64,000 nt of DNA from assembly GCF_021147775.1 (NCBI RefSeq), contig NZ_JAGTPK010000009.1:1-64000 (forward strand), in the 5' to 3' direction. Made by a program: the position numbers and the translations under genes. Below, one piece after another: positions 34,593 through 42,670 of this stretch. The notes beneath the pieces were generated by a model. The model saw nothing but the letters and a program-made list of their open reading frames with translations. It made no database searches and was not told where the DNA came from. The stretch is from Pseudomonas californiensis. GTDB taxonomy: Bacteria; Pseudomonadota; Gammaproteobacteria; Pseudomonadales; Pseudomonadaceae. Within the stretch, counting starts at the first letter, position 1. Every line of letters begins with the position of its first letter.

Positions 34593-34630
34593 GGACTGGC
34601 ACAGACCTGCACGCAGGTCTGTGCCAGTCC
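34593..34630. terminator. Perfect 18-bp inverted repeat between convergent genes
   Basis: GGACTGGCACAGACCTGC (34593-34610) and its exact reverse complement (34613-34630) are separated by 2 bases. It lies 43 bases after gudD and 25 bases before the end of the opposite membrane-protein gene. It would form a strong hairpin in either transcript. No T-run follows, so it may be a bidirectional terminator, an mRNA stabiliser or an inserted palindrome. Confidence 0.7.
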
Positions 34631-34654
34631 GCAAGGGCAGTCCGCGCCTATCTG

Positions 34655-35080
34655 TTAACGGCTCGCCAAGGGCGCATGGATGCTGTCCTGCCCTTGCCCC
34701 TCGGCGCGCTGCACGTACAAAAGCACCAGCGACAGCAGCGCTTCGATAAATACCGCGGCGAGGATCGTCACACGTGCATGGCCAGCAAGCCATTCGTAGA
34801 GCCCTAGTGTAGCGAGTGTCAGGCAGGTGACTATCAGGCCGGTCACCAGAGCCGAACGCGCCGGCGAGGGTCTGCAATTGCGTGCCAGGAAGAACATCAC
34901 CCCAATGCCAAGGTACAGCGCTGCAGCGCGACGACTGACCAGCTCGGTATCCTCGGAAGAACCGACACCCCAGTTGGTCAACATATCGACTGGCGCGAAC
35001 ATCCAGACCACGTCAAGCGCCCAGAACAGTAAGGCTGTCCCTGTGGCGAGGTGACGAAACTTCAACAGCGTTGTGCTCAT
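34655..35080 (-). CDS. Small integral membrane protein (141 aa)
   Basis: A 141-residue protein with four predicted membrane helices (about 10-30, 50-68, 78-96, 105-128), for example FRHLATGTALLFWALDVVWM and LVTGLIVTCLTLATLGLYEW. No catalytic motif is visible. ATG 35080 (MSTTLLKFRH) is chosen over the longer frame to 35131. The family is not recognised with confidence; DUF4345-type proteins have this layout. It is convergent with gudD and followed upstream by an SDR gene on the same strand, without clear coupling. Confidence 0.65.
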   Translation of the reverse strand: MSTTLLKFRHLATGTALLFWALDVVWMFAPVDMLTNWGVGSSEDTELVSRRAAALYLGIGVMFFLARNCRPSPARSALVTGLIVTCLTLATLGLYEWLAGHARVTILAAVFIEALLSLVLLYVQRAEGQGQDSIHAPLASR

Positions 35081-35206
35081 ATCCTGGCAATCCCTGGCGT
35101 TTAACTCATGCAGTCCGTACACATTGCGCATTCGCCTTTCAGGCGCATGACACCTTGCGAGAGCCGAATGATAGACCCAACCCGGGCTCTGCGCACATAT
35201 GACACT

Positions 35207-35995
35207 TCAGGAAGCAGCCTTGTAGCGCGCAGCGACCGCGGACTGACGAATCTCCGACAGCAAGCCCTGACGCGCGCCTTGCAGCGCATCCCAGCGAGCA
35301 CCATCCTGCAGCGGCGGAATTGTCACCAGTTCGCGCTGGTCGTAGCCCACCAGCGCAGCATCGACCAGATCCGCGACTTCCATGATATCGGTCATGGTAT
35401 TGATATCAATCCCTGCGCGATCCCAGATTTCGGTACGGGTAGCGGCTGGCAACACCGCCTGTATGTAGACGCCCTTGGCCCCCAGCTCCAGATGCAGCCC
35501 CTGAGAAAGGAACAGCACGAACGCTTTGCTCGCACCGTATACCGACATGCCAAATTCGGGCGCAAAACCAACCACCGAGCCGATATTGACGATAGCGCCC
35601 TCACCTGCTTGAACCAATCGCGGCGCGACTGCACTGGCAAGGCGGGTCAGCGCCGTCGTATTGAGCGTGATCAGCTTTTCGATGCTCTCAGGGGTCTGAT
35701 CGAGGAAACTGCCAGACTGCGCCACGCCAGCATTATTGATAAGGATGCCGATATTGGCGTCATCTCGCAGACGCGCTTCCACTTTCGTCAGGTCCGTGTG
35801 TTGCGTCAGGTCCGCCTGAAGCACATCCACCTTGACGCTGTATTGGTCATGCAACTTCGCAGCAAGTGCCTCCAGGCGCGTTTCGTCGCGGGCGACCAGC
35901 ACCAGATCGTGACCGCGAGATGCAAAGCGGTCTGCGTAGATGGCACCAATACCGCTTGATGCGCCGGTTACAAGGACAGAGGGAAGCGTGGTCAT
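35207..35995 (-). CDS. Short-chain dehydrogenase/reductase
   Basis: A 262-residue classical SDR. The NAD(P) loop is TGASSGIG (10-17) with ADRFASRGHDLVLVARDE after it, suggesting NADPH preference. NNAG is present, and the catalytic Tyr-Lys lies in MSVYGASKAF with Ser in NIGSVVGFAP. ATG 35995 is divergent from the TetR gene at 36182 (186-base gap). Such SDR-TetR pairs are common, with the TetR protein repressing the SDR gene. The physiological substrate is unknown. Confidence 0.88.
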   Translation of the reverse strand: MTTLPSVLVTGASSGIGAIYADRFASRGHDLVLVARDETRLEALAAKLHDQYSVKVDVLQADLTQHTDLTKVEARLRDDANIGILINNAGVAQSGSFLDQTPESIEKLITLNTTALTRLASAVAPRLVQAGEGAIVNIGSVVGFAPEFGMSVYGASKAFVLFLSQGLHLELGAKGVYIQAVLPAATRTEIWDRAGIDINTMTDIMEVADLVDAALVGYDQRELVTIPPLQDGARWDALQGARQGLLSEIRQSAVAARYKAAS

Positions 35996-36181
35996 GAAAA
36001 GGCTCTCTAGCTCGGAGGATTGACAGGCCAACGGCGTTACTGCCGTTGAGCAATGGGAAGAGGCTTTATGATGATCACCAACATCTAAATGGTCAACAAC
36101 TTTAATGATGGTCGACATCAATGCTATATTCACACCCCTGAGTGGACATCCGCCACAAGACACTTCACGAGGCAGGAAAAT

Positions 36182-36775
36182 ATGAGGGTTACCAAAGCGC
36201 AGGCAGAGGCCAACCGGGCGCATATCGTCGAGACAGCGTCGTCGATGTTTCGTGAGCACGGCTATGACGGTATTGGCGTTGCCGACCTGATGGCCGCAGC
36301 GGGCTTTACCCATGGCGGTTTCTACAAGCACTTCGGCTCCAAAGCAGATCTGATGACCGAAGCGGCGGCATGCGGGATGACCAGGATGGTTGCCCAGGCA
36401 GCCTCCATGGACCCGGTGCAGTTCGTCGAAATTTACGTCTCGCGCAGGCACCGTGATGCCCCTGGGAAAGGCTGCACAATGGCCGCGCTGGGTGCCGACG
36501 CCTCGCGTCAGTCGGACGACCTGAAACAGACCTTTGAAAAAGGTACCGAAAGCATGCTGGCGGCACTTGCCGCAGCCAGCGCAGAAGCCGACGACGGCGA
36601 TGCGCAGCACGTCAGAGCAAGAACGATCAGCCTGTTTGCTCATGCGATAGGCGCGCTGGTGTTGTCCCGTGCCTGCCCTGATGACTCGGCGCTGGCCGAC
36701 GAAGTGCTGGATGTTTGCCGTACGCAAATGCTCGCACAGCTCGCAACGTCACCCCCTGCCACAGAGAGCGACTAG
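36182..36775 (+). CDS. TetR-family transcriptional regulator
   Basis: A 197-residue TetR regulator. The helix-turn-helix (about 10-55) contains FREHGYDGIGVADLMAAAGF and THGGFYKHFGSKADL. The C-terminal ligand domain follows the TetR_C pattern with KGCTMAALGADASRQS. ATG 36182 has GAGGCAGGA upstream. It is divergent from the SDR gene, so that gene is the likely target. The gap contains repeated ATGGTC half-sites (36088-36115), which may be operator parts (inference). Confidence 0.88.
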   Translation: MRVTKAQAEANRAHIVETASSMFREHGYDGIGVADLMAAAGFTHGGFYKHFGSKADLMTEAAACGMTRMVAQAASMDPVQFVEIYVSRRHRDAPGKGCTMAALGADASRQSDDLKQTFEKGTESMLAALAAASAEADDGDAQHVRARTISLFAHAIGALVLSRACPDDSALADEVLDVCRTQMLAQLATSPPATESD

Positions 36776-36830
36776 CAGGTTGCGCTGTGCGACCTGCCGC
36801 GCCATTTCAACCCTGTTCGGTTCGCCCGTG

Positions 36831-37805
36831 TCAGGATGGAAACAGCCGGCTCAGGCAAGCGAGCTTTTTCTTGTAGGAGCGTCTGGCCTGTAGCGCCTCT
36901 TCCAGCGTGACCGCAACAAAACGTGCCTTCTGATTGGGTTGCATCTGACCGATCAGATCAAGGTCCGCGCTGATCACCGTACCGATCATGGCGTAACCGC
37001 CACCCGATACGGCATCACGATGCAGCGCGATCGGTTCGAGCCCCGCGGGCACCTGAATGGAGCCGATCGGGTAGCAGCTGTCGACGATGTTCGACGGATC
37101 GGAGCCAGCGCCAAACGGCTGCTCCCGAGGCTTGAAGCTCAACGGTTTGCCGCCTTTGAAGCGGTAGCCGATCCGGTCCGCCTCTGACCCCACACTCCAG
37201 GTCTCGGCAAAAAAACTGGTCGCGGCCGCGTCGGTCAGGCGATCGTAATACAGGCCTGGTACCACACGCAGGTACACCTCGCCACTTAATGACTGACGCA
37301 AGGCCATCGGCAGGCTGGCGCCTTCACGGCCCTTGCCGCTGGGCAGACCGATGGGCAGCTCATCACCGGCCGCCAGACGCCGTCCTTCAAAACCGCCGAG
37401 CGCACCCAGCGTGTAGGTCGAGCGACTGCCCAGCACGACCGGCACGTCGATACCTCCCGCGACAGCCAGATAGGCCCTCGCGCCGTCCTTGGGAAAGTCG
37501 AAACTCAGCACTTGTCCAGCTTTGACTGCAAACGCAGTGTCGTGATGCAGGGAGACGCCATCGAGTCGCGGCGTCATGTGCGCGCCGCATACGGCCACCA
37601 GCGTGTCGCACTGGAATTCGAGTTCTGGCCCGGTCAAGGTGCACTCAAGCCCAGCAGCGTTCGGCGGGTTGCCCACCAGTTGATTCGCTGCGCTGAGTGC
37701 GTACTGATCCAGAGCGCCCGAAGGCGGTATGCCCAGATGGTAATACCCTTCACGGCCAAGGTCCTGCACCGAGGTAGCCAGTCCTGGTTTGAGTACCTTG
37801 ATCAT
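36831..37805 (-). CDS. pxpC: 5-oxoprolinase subunit C (biotin-dependent carboxyltransferase-like)
   Basis: A 324-residue KipA/AHS2-domain protein. It opens MIKVLKPGLATSVQDLGREG and PSGALDQYALSAANQLVGNP, typical of PxpC. Together PxpA, PxpB and PxpC hydrolyse 5-oxoproline to glutamate using ATP. Further conserved segments are FPKDGARAYLAVAGGIDVP and GYAMIGTVISADLDLIGQ. The ATG overlaps the pxpB stop as ATGA, so the two are translated together. It is the last gene of the operon and is convergent with the TetR gene. Confidence 0.9.
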   Translation of the reverse strand: MIKVLKPGLATSVQDLGREGYYHLGIPPSGALDQYALSAANQLVGNPPNAAGLECTLTGPELEFQCDTLVAVCGAHMTPRLDGVSLHHDTAFAVKAGQVLSFDFPKDGARAYLAVAGGIDVPVVLGSRSTYTLGALGGFEGRRLAAGDELPIGLPSGKGREGASLPMALRQSLSGEVYLRVVPGLYYDRLTDAAATSFFAETWSVGSEADRIGYRFKGGKPLSFKPREQPFGAGSDPSNIVDSCYPIGSIQVPAGLEPIALHRDAVSGGGYAMIGTVISADLDLIGQMQPNQKARFVAVTLEEALQARRSYKKKLACLSRLFPS

Positions 37806-38710
37806 GCCAGCACCTCCTGCAGACGCCTGGGATACCCGACCGGGTCTGCGGTGAACTGGTCAAGCGAGAATTCCACAGGGCGGATACGCAAATCAAAACG
37901 CCCTGCCTCAACCTCAGCCACTGCAAGATCATAAGCTTCACGGTCAACCGGCTTGAACTGGACGATGTCGCCCGGCCGGAAGAACACCATGTGCTCTTTC
38001 AGGTACGCGAGGCGTTGTTGCGGGTCGTAGATAGGCGCCGGGGTGACGCCGAACATCTGGTAACCGCCAGCGCCACGGACTGAATAGATACAGCCAAAAC
38101 AGCCGCCATGACCAAGGGTCAGCTTAGGCGTGTCGGTGCGTGGCCGCAGGTACTTGGGCACTTGCAGCTGACGCTCGCGCTCCACCATCTGGAACATGAA
38201 CGGCAGGCCTGCGACAAAGCCGACCATCGACACAAACCAGGGCGCTCCGCTGTGCGCGGCAATGAACGCATCGACATCGGCCAGGTTGTTGATTCGGGCG
38301 GCGTACTCCAGATCCGTCGCACTCGGGTCCTGATGCCGGTCTCGAAAGCGCATCAGGGTTTCATGGGTCCAGGGGTCGTTGTAGAGCACCGGAATTTCGA
38401 TGATACGGGTCTGTAGCGTGCGCTCTGCCACGGCGCCGGTTTCTGCGAGCCTCACCGCTTCGAGCAAATCATGAGGTGCGATGCGATCCGGGTCGAAGCG
38501 GATCTGGAACGAGGCGTTGGCCAGACACACGTCAAGTACACCGTCGAGTGCCAGGCGTTCGACCGCGCGGGTGACGGCCAGGCCTTTGAAAAAGGCGTCC
38601 AGCGACATGCTTTCGCTGACTTCGGCGAACAGATGTTCATCGGCCCCGAAACTGTAACGAATCCCGGTGTTTGACGCTTCAGGTGCCACCTGGGCGAGAT
38701 GTTCGGCCAT
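37802..38710 (-). CDS. pxpB: 5-oxoprolinase subunit B
   Basis: A 302-residue AHS1-domain (KipI) protein. IRFDPDRIAPHDLLEAVR and IEIPVLYND fit the N-terminal KipI part. The C-terminal part has GCIYSVRGAGGYQMFGVTPA, also conserved. The protein is about 60 residues longer than B. subtilis KipI (about 240), mostly in the N-terminal stretch and the DPWTHETLMRFRDRHQD insert. ATG 38710 is preferred over 38755. It lies between pxpA (88-base gap) and pxpC (4-base overlap). Confidence 0.88.
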   Translation of the reverse strand: MAEHLAQVAPEASNTGIRYSFGADEHLFAEVSESMSLDAFFKGLAVTRAVERLALDGVLDVCLANASFQIRFDPDRIAPHDLLEAVRLAETGAVAERTLQTRIIEIPVLYNDPWTHETLMRFRDRHQDPSATDLEYAARINNLADVDAFIAAHSGAPWFVSMVGFVAGLPFMFQMVERERQLQVPKYLRPRTDTPKLTLGHGGCFGCIYSVRGAGGYQMFGVTPAPIYDPQQRLAYLKEHMVFFRPGDIVQFKPVDREAYDLAVAEVEAGRFDLRIRPVEFSLDQFTADPVGYPRRLQEVLA

Positions 38711-38797
38711 GTCTGTTCCTCTTGGAATCGTTCTAGAAAGGCAGGCAAAAATCATTGGAGGACTCGGGCATCGACGTACCTGATGCCCATGGTCGGT

Positions 38798-39556
38798 TCA
38801 GCGTGGCGGTCGTACCTCAATGCCCGCCGCATCCAGCGCATACCGCGTGGCTTCAGCCAGGTCCAGAGCGCCTGGCGTGTCGCTGTGCAGGCAGATCGAG
38901 TCAAAGGTAATCACAAGATCTTCGCCTTCGACTGTGCGCACCACCCCCTCGCGACACGCCCGTAGCACTCGATCAGCGACTTGCGCCGGATCGTGGTTTT
39001 TGACGTTACGGGTAAAAACGATCGAGCCGGTCAGGTCGTAATCGCGGTCGGCGTAAAACTCGCGAACCACCGGCTGGCCCAGTTCCTGAGCCACTGTGCA
39101 GATCACCGAACCGGGCATGCAATACAACAGCAGGTCAGGTTCCAGCCGTTGCAGGTTTTCCACCAACAGACGGGCCGCAGCTTCATCACGGGCCAGGTGC
39201 ATGTACAGCGCGCCATGGGGCTTGAAATGTTGCAGAGCCACGCCTTGCAAACGGGCCAGCTCACGCAACGCACCCAGTTGATAGAGCATGTCGTCGACCA
39301 GTTCCTGAGGGGTCGCACTGATGTGCCGCCGACCGAAGCCAACCAGATCACGAAAGCCAGGATGCGCACCAACTGCCACGCCCAGGCGCTTGGCCTGCTC
39401 GATGGTACGGCGCATCGTGCCGGGGTCTCCAGCATGAAATCCGGTGGCGACATTGGCCGAGCTGATGAACGTCATCAACTCGAAGTCGACACCGTCGCCA
39501 ATCGTCCAGGCCCCAAAGCTTTCACCCATGTCCGAGTTGAAGTCCACTGCCTGCAT
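38798..39556 (-). CDS. pxpA: 5-oxoprolinase subunit A
   Basis: A 252-residue LamB/YcsF-family protein. The N-terminus [14 protein letters not shown] and [18 protein letters not shown] carry the conserved Asp and His residues. [14 protein letters not shown] and [16 protein letters not shown] are further conserved blocks. It is the first gene of pxpABC on the minus strand. The promoter region is shared with a divergent LysR gene 141 bases away and contains an 18-bp direct repeat. Confidence 0.92.
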   Translation of the reverse strand: MQAVDFNSDMGESFGAWTIGDGVDFELMTFISSANVATGFHAGDPGTMRRTIEQAKRLGVAVGAHPGFRDLVGFGRRHISATPQELVDDMLYQLGALRELARLQGVALQHFKPHGALYMHLARDEAAARLLVENLQRLEPDLLLYCMPGSVICTVAQELGQPVVREFYADRDYDLTGSIVFTRNVKNHDPAQVADRVLRACREGVVRTVEGEDLVITFDSICLHSDTPGALDLAEATRYALDAAGIEVRPPR

Positions 39557-39641
39557 GACGTTTCTCCTGAAGCGTGCGACGAGATGACAACAACGTTAGA
39601 TCCCCGTTTACACCCTTGGGAAGATCTATTAACAGATAGGG

Positions 39642-39677
39642 TATCTTCTGAAAAACAGATACCTTCTGAAAAAAGAT
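39642..39677 (+). repeat. 18-bp direct repeat in the pxpA-lysR promoter region
   Basis: TATCTTCTGAAAAACAGA (39642-39659) is followed at once by TACCTTCTGAAAAAAGAT (39660-39677), with 15 of 18 bases identical. The pair overlaps the region where the divergent promoters of pxpA and the LysR gene should lie. GATAGGGTATC just to the left adds a short dyad. A LysR or other operator is likely (inference). Confidence 0.55.
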
Positions 39678-39697
39678 TTGCATTCGCCGGAGCATCC

Positions 39698-40627
39698 ATG
39701 TCGCTGACACTGCGCCAGATTCGCTATTTCGTCGCCACGGCGGAGATCGGTCAGATCTCGCAAGCGGCCATCCACTTGAACATATCGCAGTCCGCTGTGA
39801 CCACTGCGATCAAGGAACTGGAGGGCATGCTCGGTACATTGCTGTTCCAGCGCTCTGCGCAGGGCATGAGCCTGACCGAGTCGGGTCGGCACTTTCTGAA
39901 CCGGGCTTACGTCATCCTGCGCAGCGTCGATGACGCACTCAACAGCCCGTTGCCTGATGTCCGGGCCAGTGGCCGGCTGCGTCTGGCGGCCAGCTACACC
40001 GTGATCGGCTATTTCCTGCCGCACCACCTGCAACGCCTTGAGCACTGGCACCCGGATGTAGCCATCGAGGTCCACGAGCAGGAGCGCCAGTCCATCGAAC
40101 AAGGGCTGCTGGACGGTCGATTCGACATGGCGGTGGTGCTTACAGCTAACCTCACCCATCCGGATATTGTCTCGGAGACGCTGTTCAATTCCGAACGGCG
40201 CCTGTGGCTGTCCAGCCATCATCCGCTGTGTCAGCACGCTTCGGTGAGCCTCGCCGATGTCGCGCGCGAGCCTTACATCCTGCTGACCGTCGATGAAGCC
40301 GAACAAAGTGCCATGCGTTATTGGGAACTGGCCGGGCAGCAGCCCAACGTTCGCGTGCGCACCAGTTCGGTCGAAGCGGTGCGCAGCATGGTCGCCAACG
40401 GCAGCGGCGTGGCCATTCTCTCGGACCTGGTGCATCGCCCGTGGTCGCTGGAGGGCAAGCGCATCGAGACCCTGACCGTCACGGACAAGGTCACGCCCAT
40501 GAGTGTCGGCCTGGCCTGGCACCGTGCGCGTGAATTCAGCCCGGCGATGCAGGCGCTGCGCAACTACTTTCACGCCGCGTTTCTCGCCCCCCAGCAACTT
40601 TCGGCGCGGCGGGGTGAGTCAAGATAA
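39698..40627 (+). CDS. LysR-family regulator divergent from pxpABC
   Basis: A 309-residue LysR protein. The helix-turn-helix (about 1-65) reads LRQIRYFVATAEIGQISQAA then ISQSAVTTAIKELEGMLGTL. The effector domain begins about 90 (GRLRLAASYTVIGYFLPHH). GGAG precedes ATG 39698; the long frame to 38981 is a shadow of pxpA. By position it probably controls the 5-oxoprolinase genes. The effector could be 5-oxoproline or another amino-acid signal, which is inference only. Confidence 0.87.
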   Translation: MSLTLRQIRYFVATAEIGQISQAAIHLNISQSAVTTAIKELEGMLGTLLFQRSAQGMSLTESGRHFLNRAYVILRSVDDALNSPLPDVRASGRLRLAASYTVIGYFLPHHLQRLEHWHPDVAIEVHEQERQSIEQGLLDGRFDMAVVLTANLTHPDIVSETLFNSERRLWLSSHHPLCQHASVSLADVAREPYILLTVDEAEQSAMRYWELAGQQPNVRVRTSSVEAVRSMVANGSGVAILSDLVHRPWSLEGKRIETLTVTDKVTPMSVGLAWHRAREFSPAMQALRNYFHAAFLAPQQLSARRGESR

Positions 40628-40762
40628 TTAAAACCGTCTTTGCCCTCCGCAGATGAGGTACCTGTCTTTGCATCGGGTTACAGGTAGGCGCATGCATCAG
40701 TATATGGAAAGCTGGGGACATCATTTGGCTGCATCGGATGGCGCGCTTTTTGAGCCTCCCTG

Positions 40763-41674
40763 TTATTGCACACGCATGCGCTTGATATCCCGTTGTGGCG
40801 GTTCACCGAACAACCGGCTGTATTCCCTGCTGAACTGCGACGAACTTTCATATCCGACCAGGCCACCTGCGCTGCTGGCATCCACATTTTGGCTGAGCAT
40901 CATTTGTCGAGCGGCCTGCAACCTGAGTTGCTTCTGATATTGCAAAGGGCTGATTCCGGTGACGGCGCGGAAATGCTGACGAAACGTGGACGGACTCATG
41001 CACGCAGCCTTTGCCAAATCATCGACCTTAAGCGGTTTACTGAAGTTGAGCTTCAGCCACTCCACCGCTTTGGCGATATGGTGGCTCGGTGTACCCGTAT
41101 TCACAATATGTAAAAGCTGCGGTCCATGCGGACCGTTCAGAAGCCGTATGACGATTTCTTCAATTATGAGAGGCGCCAGAGAGCTGATCAGACACGGCTC
41201 GTCCAGCAGTTGGACCAAGCGATCCAGTGCGCCCAGAATGCTGGATTCCAGCGCATGTACAGTGACTGGCTTGAAGCCTTCATCTTTCATTCGCTGAGGC
41301 AGCTTCAAGCGCTCGGCTGCTTGCACCACCAGTGCCCCGTCCAGTTTCAGGATCATGCCCAGGAATGGTTGTGCAAAGTTGGCTTTCGTTACGTTCGCGA
41401 TGACTGGAATATCCACGCTGGTGACCATCGATTGGCCCGGGTCGTAAGTGAGAACCTCTTCACCCACCATGACCTGCTTGCCCCCTTGCAGCGTCAGCCC
41501 GAGTCCCAACGAGTAGATACAGTGCAACGGCGTGGTAGTCGTATTTCGGCGATGGAAACTCAGTCCGGGTATCTGTGTGAAATGATCGCCCTCGCTTCGG
41601 ATGATGTGCCCGACGCGCTCAGCCAGACGACCCAAATCGGTTGCGCTGTCAGCGGTTTTGGAAACTGAAATCAT
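40763..41674 (-). CDS. AraC-family transcriptional regulator
   Basis: A 303-residue AraC regulator with an N-terminal AraC_N sensing domain (about 20-175: HRRNTTTTPLHCIYSLGLGL) and a C-terminal double helix-turn-helix (about 190-300). The latter contains LAKAACMSPSTFRQHFRAVT and LVGYESSSQFSREYSRLFGE. ATG 41674 is chosen because GGGAG lies 6 bases upstream; the ATG at 41680 is too close. It lies 21 bases after the XdhC gene on the same strand, so it is probably the last gene of the pao operon and its autoregulator. Confidence 0.85.
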   Translation of the reverse strand: MISVSKTADSATDLGRLAERVGHIIRSEGDHFTQIPGLSFHRRNTTTTPLHCIYSLGLGLTLQGGKQVMVGEEVLTYDPGQSMVTSVDIPVIANVTKANFAQPFLGMILKLDGALVVQAAERLKLPQRMKDEGFKPVTVHALESSILGALDRLVQLLDEPCLISSLAPLIIEEIVIRLLNGPHGPQLLHIVNTGTPSHHIAKAVEWLKLNFSKPLKVDDLAKAACMSPSTFRQHFRAVTGISPLQYQKQLRLQAARQMMLSQNVDASSAGGLVGYESSSQFSREYSRLFGEPPQRDIKRMRVQ

Positions 41675-41695
41675 TGTCATCTCCCGATTCGGGCG

Positions 41696-42667
41696 CTAAA
41701 GCGCGCTTTTGATGATGCCGTTGCCCACACGAATGATGTCGGACATCACCGCAAGCGCGATTTCTGCTGGCGTCTTGCTGCCCAGATTCAGCCCTATGGG
41801 TGCGTGGATCCGGTTTACAAGCTCGTCATCTAACGCACCGATGCGTTTGACTCGATCCAGACGTTTCGCACTGGTTCGTTGCAAGCCCATTGCACCGATG
41901 TAAAAAGCGGGCGTCCTTACAGCCTCCATTAACGTCAGGTCGTCCAGGCGAGGATCATGGGTCAGTGCGACAACGGCAGTTGCAGCGTGACACCCTCCTT
42001 CAGCGATGTAGTTCGCCGGTAGCGTTTCAATGAGCGTAACACCTGGCATATGGAAGTGCGCCGTCAGCTCAGTTCGTGGATCACAGACGATCACTTCGTA
42101 GCCCAGCGCCACTGCGAAGCTGGCACAGTATTCTGCGACCGGCGATAAACCTGCTATCACCAGCCGTCGCGCGGCGCCTACCCGCAAGCGCACGCGATCC
42201 GCATGGACCGTTACCACTGGACAATCCATTCCCATGTTTTTTTCGATGCGCACCTGGTCCGATCCCCGCGTCACCTCCCTCACGATGACTTCACGGCCCT
42301 GAATCGCACGTTGAACGGCTGCAAAATGCTCTTTGCTCGGAGCGCAGGGTTCGAAGTACTCAACAAGCACATCCAGCACTCCGCCACAGGGCAGCTTCAG
42401 GTTCGGCGCAAAACCGCCCTCGCCATAACGAATGATCTGGTTACGGGGCTCGAACTCGCGGCGACCCAGCCGCTCCAGGAAATCCTCTTCCACGCAACCT
42501 CCAGAGAGCGATCCGCAGAAGCTTCCTTGTTCCAGCACCACCAGCATGGCGCCGGGGCCACGCGGTGCAGACCCAAACGTGGATAGAACCGTACACAGCC
42601 AGATGCCGTGCCCCTGTTCCAGCCATTTCAGGGCGTGTTGAATAACCTGAACGTCGAGACTGTTCAT
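41696..42667 (-). CDS. paoD: XdhC/PaoD-family molybdenum cofactor maturation factor
   Basis: A 323-residue protein with an N-terminal XdhC_CoxI domain (GSAPRGPGAMLVVLEQGSFC, GSLSGGCVEEDFLERL) and a C-terminal Rossmann domain (about 165-300: RLVIAGLSPVAEYCASFAV). Members of this family insert sulfurated molybdenum cofactor into the large subunit of xanthine-dehydrogenase-type enzymes. It starts 3 bases after the paoC stop and is probably translated with it. The symbol follows E. coli PaoD by position. Confidence 0.85.
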   Translation of the reverse strand: MNSLDVQVIQHALKWLEQGHGIWLCTVLSTFGSAPRGPGAMLVVLEQGSFCGSLSGGCVEEDFLERLGRREFEPRNQIIRYGEGGFAPNLKLPCGGVLDVLVEYFEPCAPSKEHFAAVQRAIQGREVIVREVTRGSDQVRIEKNMGMDCPVVTVHADRVRLRVGAARRLVIAGLSPVAEYCASFAVALGYEVIVCDPRTELTAHFHMPGVTLIETLPANYIAEGGCHAATAVVALTHDPRLDDLTLMEAVRTPAFYIGAMGLQRTSAKRLDRVKRIGALDDELVNRIHAPIGLNLGSKTPAEIALAVMSDIIRVGNGIIKSAL

Positions 42668-42670
42668 GGC

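Noticed and set aside
35996..36727. N-terminal extension of the SDR frame (to 36727)
   Set aside because: It is antisense to the TetR gene; the SDR domain begins at 35995 directly before TGASSGIG.
38981..39697. N-terminal extension of the LysR frame divergent from pxpABC
   Set aside because: It is antisense to pxpA; ATG 39698 has GGAG and starts the helix-turn-helix.
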